Source of the DNA: Nitzschia sp. DOCU1
Taxonomy: Eukaryota; Bacillariophyta; Bacillariophyceae; Bacillariales; Bacillariaceae
Length of the DNA stretch: 64,000 nucleotides
Assembly (NCBI GenBank): GCA_951394045.1
Contig: OX595993.1
Span: 1,178,001-1,242,000 of the forward strand
Reading direction: 5' to 3'
Below are positions 21,794 through 30,753 of the stretch, one piece after another; within the stretch, counting starts at the first letter, position 1; every line of letters starts with the position of its first letter. The notes under the pieces were generated by a model, which saw nothing but the letters and a program-made list of their open reading frames with translations, did not search any database and was not told the DNA's origin. The position numbers were made by a program, and so were the translations under genes.

Positions 21794-22774
21794 CTACCAC
21801 ATTTTCTTCGACCCATCCATGTGATGAATTGACTTGAAAATTCCGTCTAGCGCAACTTGGACTCGATCTTCTGCCGTTTTGGCTGACAACAGAGCCGGTC
21901 GGATTTCCGTGGCCACTCCCATTGCAGGGAGAGGATTGATCAAAGCACCCACCCAGAAGGCTAGCTCAGAAGGTTCTTCTGGTGGAGGCATCTCACCCAA
22001 ATCCTCCAACAGTCGATCAATCTGCCCTGGCGCTCGTTCGACATTCCGTGCCAGTTCGATCCATCTGTTTATAAGGGATAAATTGTTCTCCATTCGCATA
22101 TTGGGACTAGTCAATTCCGTCGCTTTCGAAATGGCTCTTGCGACGGCCATTCTGTCTACTCCTTTTATCTCTTCATCTTGTTCTTTCTCAAAGTCTAGGA
22201 AGTTGACGCGAGCCTCGGTCCAGCCCAGCCCTGCCGTTTCAATTTCGCCCAGAATTTCAAATCGTCGACCACCCCGCAACTCTAGTCGAACGCTGCCACC
22301 CTCCAGGAACTCTGGATTGATTATTTCCACCTCCACCCCCCGTTTCAAGTGGACCGACTCGCCGGTGATAAGGCGTGCCATGCCTAGCATACCGAAGAAG
22401 GGATTTTCGTTCTTGAGACAGGTCTTGACCAAATCAGATAAAAGTGGGTTGTTGACCTGAATCTTTAGTACTTGTCGGGGCAGCATGCTGTCCAATACGA
22501 CGAGCGGAAGTTTGGTAGCTCGCTCGTTTACTTCGGCCATGCGGGTTTTCAAGGAAGTCATAAAATCGTCGCTGGTCTCCCCCTCGGGAGAAGCATTGAG
22601 CTTAATGAGGTTCCGGCGGGCGCATACTCTGATCGACGCAGCCGAGGGGAAAGCTCTACACGGGCTTTCATTTACTGGAGCAAATGCATGGACCGTTCCA
22701 AGAGTTACGACGCCGAATAGAGTGACCCAAATTCGGAGTTGCCAGCGGCGTCCCTGATCTGCCCGAAAATGCAT
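21794..22774 (-). CDS. Plastid-targeted LON N-terminal (substrate-binding) domain protein
   Basis: Single-exon protein of 326 residues. The N terminus has a signal peptide ending in TVHAFAP, an ASAFAP-type site with Phe at the cleavage position. This is the hallmark of bipartite plastid targeting in diatoms. A basic transit-like region follows (RVCARRNLIKLNA). The body begins LPLVVLDSMLPRQVLKIQV, the start of a LON substrate-binding domain, followed by VHLKRGVEVEI and LRGGRRFEILGE. There is no AAA ATPase or Ser-Lys protease part. Similar stand-alone LON-N proteins occur in algae, plants and cyanobacteria with unknown function. The C-terminal 120 residues are helical and contain EEPSELAFWVGALINPLP, a segment typical of the family's helical part. 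Confidence 0.85.
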   Translation of the reverse strand: MHFRADQGRRWQLRIWVTLFGVVTLGTVHAFAPVNESPCRAFPSAASIRVCARRNLIKLNASPEGETSDDFMTSLKTRMAEVNERATKLPLVVLDSMLPRQVLKIQVNNPLLSDLVKTCLKNENPFFGMLGMARLITGESVHLKRGVEVEIINPEFLEGGSVRLELRGGRRFEILGEIETAGLGWTEARVNFLDFEKEQDEEIKGVDRMAVARAISKATELTSPNMRMENNLSLINRWIELARNVERAPGQIDRLLEDLGEMPPPEEPSELAFWVGALINPLPAMGVATEIRPALLSAKTAEDRVQVALDGIFKSIHHMDGSKKMW

Positions 22775-23371
22775 CCTGTCACTTGTATCTTCGTCTTATT
22801 CGACCGGCTTTGATAAGAAGAAGCTTCGCAGGCATAACCTGTTTCCTTTCGTTGTCAATATCTTACTACTGGCGGCATGTCGATGAGGCAAAGGAAAGCT
22901 TCGTCGTCGGCTGACTTGGCAGTTTGCACCACCACGTGGAAATATTTCGACAAATTCGAACGGTGCGGCTTGGCATCAAGTTTGCGTAACTTTCTGAGTC
23001 ACACTCCGCGCGAGCGCGGCCGTCTCCTACTAAGAAAGGTTTCTCGACGATTTCGTGCTCTGCACAAGACTTGGAAACAAACATACTGATAGTCAAACTC
23101 ATGTGGACCGTGTCGCTTCGATTTTCACCTCCAAAAACACTGATGTGACCAAGAATTCGGCTATTTGGACAACCTGGTAAGCGATAGTAACAGTTCTATT
23201 TTGGTCTGGATGGCCGAAAAGATCTGGGGATATGACCGGTGACCGGATTTTTTGCACCACCCAACTTCGAAACATTTGGAACGATCGTCCAAAAGGGATG
23301 AGTTGCTTTCGTTGTCATAAAAACAAACATCGCTGTCTTTCAAAGGACGATATCGCACAATACACAACACA
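22775..23371. other. Shared upstream region of divergent genes
   Basis: About 600 bp between the LON-domain gene and the secreted protein gene. It contains no convincing open frame and no repeat. Confidence 0.5.
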
Positions 23372-24813
23372 ATGAAATTCCTTGTATTTGGTCTTTCACT
23401 CGCCACCTTGTCGCTGGTCGCTAATCTTCCTCAATCTTCGGCTCGAAGATTGGGCGAAACTCAGAAGAAGGAGAGACAAGCGCAGTCCAGTCGGCCCGCT
23501 TTCAACGACAACTATTTCATTGGAACACAGGCTATCGTCTCGCCGCAATGGAACAATCGATACCGTGTTGCACCCTTTGCGGACCATGACTATTTGGAAG
23601 AAGGTTACGACATGTTGACTGAGATGCGGGAAGGCGTTGCTGATACTGGTATGAATCATTTCAAGTTCAAGCTGGCACCCAACACATGCATAAGCTATCA
23701 GCTGCCCTGCGATGACAGCGAAATCAGCTCCCTCACCGAGCTTTCTCAGGTCTCCGAAATCGCCGCCACGCTGTCGGATCCGAACTTAAAGTGGTATCAC
23801 ATTTGGGGCTACAGTTACAATCTTCCCAAAAAGCTCAATGAAGCCTTTACCGACGAGCAGATGGACGCTGAATACATCGAGGTCTACAACTGGGCGAAAC
23901 ATATGCTACAAACTTACAGCAACACTGGAAAAGTATTCTTTCTTGGAAACTGGGAAGGTGATTGGGAACTCATGGGCTCCAGCGGGTGCGTCTCGAACGG
24001 GGTATATGACTTCGATTGTGCCCCGTCGGATGAAGTCGTCGAAAAATACATCAAGATGACTTCTACACGTCAAGCAGCCATCAATGACGCCAAAGCTGAC
24101 TTTGGAACTGAAGGAGTGAACATCTTCTTCTACATTGAATTCAACTTGGCCGAATCGAACTTTGAGAATCATCCCACTATATCAGGCGTACAAAGACCCA
24201 CCATGCTCAATTCGGTAGTACCAGAGGTCAACCCTGACTTCATCAGTTTCAGCAGCTACAAGAGCACGAACGCCTACATGGATCACACGGGACAAAATTT
24301 CGATCAACAAGCCGTGGACGAAAGCTTCTGGAGTCTACTTGACTATGCCGAGAGCAAGTTGTCTACCACTAGCACGGATATGAGTGTGGTTCTGGGAGAC
24401 ACGACGCGACGTGTGTTCATTGGCGAGTTCAGCCCCGTCAACTCGCGTGATCCTTCGCTCTTTGTTCCTAGCGCTGCCCAAGTCTTCCGAGCAGCACTGC
24501 AATGGGGTTGCCCGTTTGTATTGGTACGTTTCGAAATGATGCAGTTTGTGTTTCGATTTCTTGCTTCAAACTAATATCTTGACGTCTTCATTGATTTTTG
24601 TCGTTGCTGCAGCATTGGGCGGCCTACGATAATGGCTCCAATGCCGTCCCGTTGTTTCCTCGCGACAGCCAGGATATTTACACACCGACGCCTCTGCGTC
24701 AATTATTCAAAGATTATTCAGAAGAGGCCAGGTCGTTTGTTGCCAATAACTCTCCCTCCGTCGACGAACTCCGATGGTGGGCCGTCGAGTGGTTTCGATC
24801 CCAATATTCGTAA
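23372..24813 (+). CDS. Secreted protein with glycoside-hydrolase-like (TIM-barrel) character
   Basis: Two exons, 23372-24523 and 24613-24813, surround an 89-bp intron (GTACGT...CTGCAG) and give 450 residues. The signal peptide is clear (FLVFGLSLATLSLVANL, then SSARR). The mature part is rich in aromatic residues and acidic positions typical of a sugar-binding barrel: WYHIWGYSYN, VFFLGNWEGDWELMG, IFFYIEFNLAE, PDFISFSSYKS, RRVFIGEFSPVN, and WAAYDN in exon 2. Candidate acidic catalytic residues are the Glu in NWEGDWE and in IGEFSP. I cannot assign a named family and there is no decisive motif, so the hydrolase idea is an inference from the pattern of strand-ending acidic residues. Confidence 0.75.
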
Positions 24814-25302
24814 GGCGCGGAGAAACGTGCTCTGCTACTTGTGCATTTTTGGACGATGGAATAGATGAAGAATTGGCTGTATCATATGTAACAATAGATG
24901 AACATTAAGAAGACTAGCAAGTTATTTCAAGGTGGTTCAAGTGTATCAAACGAAACATTACCATATATATCATAAAACTTTTTGCTTCTCTACTAGCATG
25001 GTTGCTCGGAGTAGTCTTGCATAGCGCTGACGTCGCAGAGGCAGTACGGCGTCGCGCGCCGCGTCGAATTGTATCATTGTATGTACCACAGGTATGTATG
25101 TTTTGCGTATGTTTGACCCGTTCGACCAGTCAGCACGGACCTTTTGTGTTCTACTGGTAGGCTCATTACCTTTTGGATCTTTTACCTTTCGACACGTCAC
25201 GCACGTTTCATCGTAGCCATTGCATAGAGTTGAGACGACGACTGGCGGAATCATCTTGGTGCGTTACCATTGTCGACAAAAGAATTGAATGATGAAGATC
25301 CA
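24814..25302. other. Intergenic spacer
   Basis: About 490 bp between two rightward genes. No specific feature recognised. Confidence 0.5.
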
Positions 25303-26712
25303 ATGCGCTTTTCAGTGCCCCCCGTCATTGTATGCCTCTTGTTGTTGGCAGCATTCCATGGTGGATGGGCCTTCACTGCCGCACTGCCGATAGCACCACG
25401 AGAGTCAAGTCCACAGCCACACTTCACGTTTGATGTTGTAGACTGGTATAGCAATGACCAGCAGCAGGATCCACAACGTCGACTACTTCTTGGTGATTTT
25501 CTATGCTCCCAAGATCCAGTCAGCTTTCCGTCCAAGTCTCGAGCGAAACGAGCCTGTAATCTGTGCTCCATTGCTGTTTGGGGCTCTGGCAGCAGCAGCA
25601 ACAACGTTACTCGAGAAATCAGCAGAGAACTGGCATCATCATGTGGTGGACCGCCGATCCTTTCGATTCCCATTTCAAGCGTGCGAAACAGTGACGTGTT
25701 GTGGGCAATTCGTTCTGTTGTAGAAAGTCGATGCAACGACGACGAAGTGCTTCGATTTCCAACAACGCCGCACTATCTTTTGGACGAGTGTGATATTGTC
25801 GTTGTAGTGGATCGTGTTCCTGATGGTCACTACCCAGCCAATGTTACCAAATATGTTCTCCCACCTCCCCGACTTTTTGACGAGTTTCCAGCCGGCACGA
25901 CTGGTGGTATCCATGTGGTGTTTGAAGACGATGTGTTAGCAGTGGTGGTCAAACCGGAGAATTTGACAACGATTGCTACAACGTCCACGCATCCTTACCA
26001 AGACGGTGGCGATGATTTGCAGTCATGTCTCGGATTTCTCTTGCATCCCTCGCCCTTGGATATGTCCTATCATCCACGGCCCGTTCATCGATTAGACAAG
26101 GGAACCAGTGGATTGGTAGTAGTGGCCAAAACACGGGATAGCATGAGGCATCTATCCGCTTCTTTTGCCTCTCGCCGGGTTGTCAAGACATATGGAGCTC
26201 TTGTACGGTGGAAGGAATGTCAGGAATGCTTGGATTTTCTCTACGCAGCGCCGAATGGCAAAGATGGATGGCGTACAATCGATTATCCTATCGATGGACG
26301 AAAAGCCGTTACTGAGTGGCGGCTGCATGCGAGTTGGAGGAACAATACGTCGACGACGACCAAGGACGAATTTGCTCTTCTCGAAGTCAGACCGCATCAT
26401 GGCAGGATGCATCAAATTCGTCGTCATCTGTCGTATTGTCTCGGAATGTCGATTGTCGGTGATACAAAGTATGGCAAGTGCGTCTCCTCTACGGACAAAA
26501 GGCACGATGGAATGTTCCTATGTTGCTTTTCTCTTGAGTTTCCATATCCTCATAAGCCAAGCTATGACAATGCTGAGTGGGCCTATGATTCCGTTCACAA
26601 GAATGATAATTGCGAATACGAAAGGTCGCACGGAGTAAATTGGGATGCCACGAAGAAGACGCTCCAACTATCCACCCCCCTCCCAGCAAAATTTACTAAC
26701 GTATTCACGTGA
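25303..26712 (+). CDS. RluA-family RNA pseudouridine synthase, probably plastid-targeted
   Basis: Single-exon protein of 469 residues from the ATG at 25303; the frame opens 33 bases upstream only with TTG. The N terminus is a signal peptide (VPPVIVCLLLLAAFHGG) ending in WAFTAALP, an AFAP-like plastid-targeting site with Phe after the cleavage point. The catalytic motif HRLDKGTSGLVVVAKT lies near residue 262, containing the Asp nucleophile of the family. Other family segments are VVFEDDVLAVVVKPENL upstream, and VRPHHGRMHQIRRHLSY with the following GDTKYG downstream. These enzymes isomerise uridine to pseudouridine in rRNA or tRNA. The substrate here is unknown, and a plastid RNA is inferred from targeting. 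Confidence 0.9.
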   Translation: MRFSVPPVIVCLLLLAAFHGGWAFTAALPIAPRESSPQPHFTFDVVDWYSNDQQQDPQRRLLLGDFLCSQDPVSFPSKSRAKRACNLCSIAVWGSGSSSNNVTREISRELASSCGGPPILSIPISSVRNSDVLWAIRSVVESRCNDDEVLRFPTTPHYLLDECDIVVVVDRVPDGHYPANVTKYVLPPPRLFDEFPAGTTGGIHVVFEDDVLAVVVKPENLTTIATTSTHPYQDGGDDLQSCLGFLLHPSPLDMSYHPRPVHRLDKGTSGLVVVAKTRDSMRHLSASFASRRVVKTYGALVRWKECQECLDFLYAAPNGKDGWRTIDYPIDGRKAVTEWRLHASWRNNTSTTTKDEFALLEVRPHHGRMHQIRRHLSYCLGMSIVGDTKYGKCVSSTDKRHDGMFLCCFSLEFPYPHKPSYDNAEWAYDSVHKNDNCEYERSHGVNWDATKKTLQLSTPLPAKFTNVFT

Positions 26713-28522
26713 ACACGCCGCATGAACGACTCCGAGACTGATGAAACGATTGCGTGAAGTATGTGTTGGGCAGTTTGTGTGCACCCAATGATACGACCCT
26801 CTCGAGGGATCTCGACCGCGACGAAATGCGAGCATATCGATTAAGTTCTATCGCAAGGTCTACAGTTCATAATACATGCACTCATTTCAGTGTCCCCTCA
26901 TTCAACCTGGGCATTCTGTCTCGATGGTCAAAACAAGGTGCATTGCTATTTTACCAGAGAGGACAGGATATACTAGTTTCCAAGGAAGCTGCCCGCCGGC
27001 AATTGTCCAACCTGATTAAACTGGTGACGGCCGTTATGGTGCCGTGCGTTTTCAACGCTACTAATATCATTCTGCGGTAGCTACCACCCAGAGCTCCCAA
27101 TAGCTGTTTGCTATGTTAGGCTTTGAACTCTAAAGTTGTCGTTCCAGCCGCTCTCGTCGTAGCTTTCTTGACTGCTGTAGTAGCTTGTACTAGTACCTAC
27201 TCGCTCAAGAATGAATGCACGTTCTGGCGGCAATCAAATTAGAAAGCAAGCCTTCCCTACTAACCAGAGCGCATTAATAGCAACAGCGGTAGTTTCGCAG
27301 CATTTGTTCGTGGTATGATACAGCAGCATCTTGTCATCTTAGAAGAACTCTCCTACTTCTTCTTCAACTGCAGTACCTACTACCCGACTATTAGTATCAA
27401 ACGAGCCGAACAAGAACGGCTTGTGAGAATATCCGAGGTGGTGGCAGGTAGTATCGCTCCTGCGAACAGCGAAGGGGTGATAGATCCCCTTCGTTCGTCA
27501 AAATAGTTCTTCTTCTTGCTAATTGGAGCGGCCGAGCGCGTAGTATCGTACTCGGCTCTACGTTGTTTTTACTATTATAATATTGTCTAATACCGTGGAT
27601 TCTAACTTCCGTCCTCACAGGCGGGCTTTGCTTCACCGCGTACAATAGATTTCAACTTGCTATTGCTATTGCTATTGCTATTGCTATTGCTATTGCTATT
27701 GCTATTGCTATTGCTATTGCTATTGCTATTGCTATTGCTATTGCTATTGCTATTGCTATTGCTATTGCTATTGCTATTCTCATGGTTCTCGAATAGATGA
27801 GGGTTCTCGCAACCAGTTGCTTCCGAAGTATCTAGCGGAAGAAATTGGATCGCGAACCCTCCCTGCATTCCCGGTAATTCTGTTGCTCTTCTCCTTCAAG
27901 TGATTTAATATGCCTTTGCACCTTTTTATATGCCGCACCGGTCACAACATTAGGCCTATACCTCGGGTACCTGACTACAAAAACGACTCAATTCAGGTAT
28001 TTGAGCGGATAACTATTTTTTATTATTTATACCCAACTACGGGCGATATTCATCACCTACGAGGGGAAGGACGAGAAATGTCACAAAGGACTGACGAACA
28101 CCACGGCGCGAAAGCGCATCTGCAACGCAAACTACTGTACAGCATCTGCGTTATGCCACGACGGGCGTCTTTCGCCCTCCAACACATAGCCCCAATTTTC
28201 TTCCGGAGTTTTGCTCATCCATCGTGTCGCCGTCCGTCTCACGATTTGCCTCGTCCCGCTAATCAGCAAGACATGGATTCAACATTCTAAGTTCGCAGCC
28301 GTCCCTCGGTGTTCTCTGTGTTGCAAACGGCCACCGAAAGACTTTGCCAAGGGTGACGATAGATCGACGGTAGCAGTATTGTACGTTTTCGTCACCAGAG
28401 AGAGCTACTAGAGAGAGCAGTTAAGGGCGGATTGAAATCTATGAAAAATTCTATGTAGGATACAACAGGTCGGTTCAGATCGACAATTTCTTTGGATGTG
28501 CGATACCTCGGACCGTAGCTAA
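26713..28522. other. Gene-poor region with hexanucleotide microsatellite
   Basis: A 1.8-kb stretch between convergent genes. It contains the hexamer array listed separately. Open frames of 60-126 codons have no domain or signal evidence. Confidence 0.5.
27656..27778. repeat. TTGCTA hexanucleotide tandem repeat, about 20 copies
   Basis: About 120 bases of nearly perfect hexamer repeats (TTGCTA on the + strand). On the minus strand the open frame across it reads alternating Asn-Ser, giving an 88-codon open frame at 27602-27868. That frame is probably incidental, because it has no domain and the periodicity alone keeps it open. Confidence 0.95.
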
Positions 28523-29464
28523 TCAAACAGTGCATAGAGATGAGGTCGGATGCATTCCAAAGCTGAATGTCCTTGATGGTGCTGCGGTCGAAGTGTCCTT
28601 CTCAAGGGGATGCCACGCCAACAAGTCAGTTCCCGCTCGGAGAACAATATTTTCGAGTTCATCGTAGCTGCGCTCCTCCAACGGAAAGAACTGGCAACCC
28701 TCAAAGAGAATCAACTCGTCATCGTCAGCTTTTAAGAACTCTGAATCATCGAAATTGGTGGTGCTTGTAGGCGAAAACGAACCTACAATTGCTTCGGCGG
28801 CATCAACGGTGATTTGGTCGATTAGTGGTAGTATCATGTCGTGCTGAGGTTTGAGGCACGTTGTCCGAGCAGCGGCCGATTGGTTTTTCGGAGGGGGAGA
28901 TTGATTTTTGACATTATTCGTGACCAGGCTTGTTATGGACACTTTTCTGCTCGGTCTGGGCGATTTTGGCTTGGCTTGTTTTGGCGGCGTTTCAACCACA
29001 ATGTCGCATTTGTTGCCCCTTTGTCTTGTCAAAAGTTTGCACATCGATGCTTGGCCCTTTAAGAAAAGGTTGTGGTAGTAGGCTCCCTTTTCTGGGCCAT
29101 TTGAAGTGACTCGTTCAAATCCCCAGAGGTTCACTGAAATCGTCAGTTCAATGGAAATGGTGTTACGGAGAGAAAAGCGAAGTCAGATAAACGTTCGAAG
29201 CTCGTCGCTACATGTTATCTTCTCAGACATAATATAGTACTTACGTTGCCTTTGGTATGACTTATACTTGCTTTGTCGAAAATATTTTGGAAGGATGGTT
29301 TCAACGAACTCAGGGACTTGGTGCACCTTGAACGCTTTGCCATCGGGGAGCCAAGAAACGACGTGGTCCAGTCCCTGTTTCTCGCACTCAACGAGCATTT
29401 CGTAGAGCCTATGGGGAAAGAGTGAGTGGTTACCCTCCTGGGTTGCCGTGCTTTGGTCCACCAT
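28523..29464 (-). CDS. Heat-shock factor-type transcription factor
   Basis: Two exons, 29245-29464 and 28523-29133, flank a 111-bp intron (GTAAGT...TTTCAG) and give 276 residues. The HSF DNA-binding domain occupies residues about 14-110. It starts FPHRLYEMLVECE, then VVSWLPDGKAFKVH, EFVETILPKYFRQSKYKSYQRQ, and across the splice site LNLWGFERV, ending with YYHNLFLKG. The intron splits the conserved RQL-NLWGF recognition-helix region, and splicing restores it exactly. After the domain a basic stretch (KQAKPKSPRPSRK) and an acidic C terminus follow. There is no clear leucine-zipper trimerisation region of usual length, so this is one of the short HSFs common in diatoms. Confidence 0.9.
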
Positions 29465-30081
29465 TCTATATCAGCGACTCTGCAAGATATCGTGAGAACG
29501 AGAATTATGACACAAGATTAAGATCTTTCGGGGCAACAGGATTTGGGTTGTGGCTTTGGCAAAGCGAATTTGCAAACGCTCGAGATCTTCCAACTGCCTT
29601 GAAATTGCGCGAACTTTGAATGCCGTCGGAGGAGAGGGAAGTCGATCGTATGGCCTAATAGTGGTTTGACCGAGCGAGGAAGCGATATGTGCCAATCTCC
29701 TCGCTACGTATGTGAATTATGGGTTTTGGGGATGAAACTGCATATATGGGAGACGACAGATATCGTTTCGCACAGTACAACTCGATCGTTGCTGGGACAT
29801 TTAGCGGATTGCCACACCAATAGTGCTGACGTGTCGTTCCAGTTGCATTAATTGCGACTGAAATTGCGCGATCTGAAAAGGAAAACTAAAAGTCGCAAAT
29901 CCCCCCCCCCCCCCCCCGCCCCCCTCTTTGGGATAAAATAGCCGCATATCGTCAACATGATGTCGTCCCTGTGCTGGCGGCGATCACGAGGCTGATGATG
30001 AAGCAAGGAGAAGGAGAAGAGAGCTTATCGATGTCTTTGCAGAGACTGTTAGATTGAAAGACTAAGACAAGTTCTGGAAGG
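29465..30081. other. Shared upstream region with poly-C tract
   Basis: About 620 bp between the HSF gene and the small membrane protein gene. It contains the poly-C tract at 29901-29924. A minus-strand open frame just upstream of the HSF start is not supported by family similarity. Confidence 0.5.
29901..29924. repeat. Poly-C tract, interrupted once
   Basis: Seventeen C, one G, then six C. A homopolymer tract of this length is prone to length variation and sequencing error. Confidence 0.9.
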
Positions 30082-30642
30082 ATGGATGAATCACCGCTGG
30101 AAGGATTGTCTTCACTCGTCCAGTTGTCGGGCGTCTCAGTACCGGCACGGGCTCGATTTATTGGGGAGGCAATGGTCTCATCCACGCTGTCGAGTGTCAC
30201 TTTGGGGCTGACCTGTGGCATTCTCAGTGCGGCCACGCCGGTCGGCCCGTTGCTGCCTTTTCTCATGGGTTCGTGGACGGGGTACACTCTGGGGCTGGTC
30301 AATCATTGGCGGACAGCGAGAAGAGTCACTTTGCACTACGCTAGAAATTACCCGACTTTGTTGGCTCATTCACTGACGACTGAGCGTTTCATTGTGGTTC
30401 CTACTTCGATTCTTAAAGAATCAGAGCAAGAGCTACTTGACAGGCAGTCAAATCCGGGTCCTGCGGAAAGCCAGCTTTCGGATGAACGGCTGTCGCCAAT
30501 GGAAGCATGGATCCAAACAGGCGGGATTGGTCGGATGTCCTGGTCTATTCTAGCGGCACAGAGCTGCCGGGCCAACGTCGAGGAGTTGCAGAGACAACAA
30601 CGTCAGAAACTTATGGATGAACACAATGAACGGTTCGGTTGA
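30082..30642 (+). CDS. Hypothetical small membrane protein
   Basis: Single-exon protein of 186 residues with an ATG at 30082. A hydrophobic region at residues about 30-75 could form one or two membrane segments (SSTLSSVTLGLTCGIL; AATPVGPLLPFLMGSWTGYTL). It is followed by a soluble, charged C-terminal half ending in a Gln/Arg-rich helix (QRQQRQKLMDEH). It lacks a targeting motif that I recognise, and I cannot assign a family. Codon usage and composition resemble its neighbours, which supports it being a gene. It is convergent with the decayed symporter copy. Confidence 0.6.
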   Translation: MDESPLEGLSSLVQLSGVSVPARARFIGEAMVSSTLSSVTLGLTCGILSAATPVGPLLPFLMGSWTGYTLGLVNHWRTARRVTLHYARNYPTLLAHSLTTERFIVVPTSILKESEQELLDRQSNPGPAESQLSDERLSPMEAWIQTGGIGRMSWSILAAQSCRANVEELQRQQRQKLMDEHNERFG

Positions 30643-30753
30643 TGGAATTATTTTATTCGTACAGCAAAGCATCGATTTGACGAGATTATTGGTGGTCCAG
30701 TCGAAGGCAACCGCAGTGTCAAGGAAATTAAAGGCCGACAAGATCCCGTCCTT

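Noticed and set aside
27602..27868. 88-codon Asn-Ser repeat protein
   Set aside because: The frame stays open only because of the hexamer repeat, and it lacks any other coding feature.
27910..28290. 126-codon plus-strand frame
   Set aside because: No domain or signal; antisense and flanking frames are equally open.
29471..29695. Upstream exon of the heat-shock factor
   Set aside because: No resemblance to HSF N termini, and the ATG at 29464 already gives a complete DNA-binding domain.
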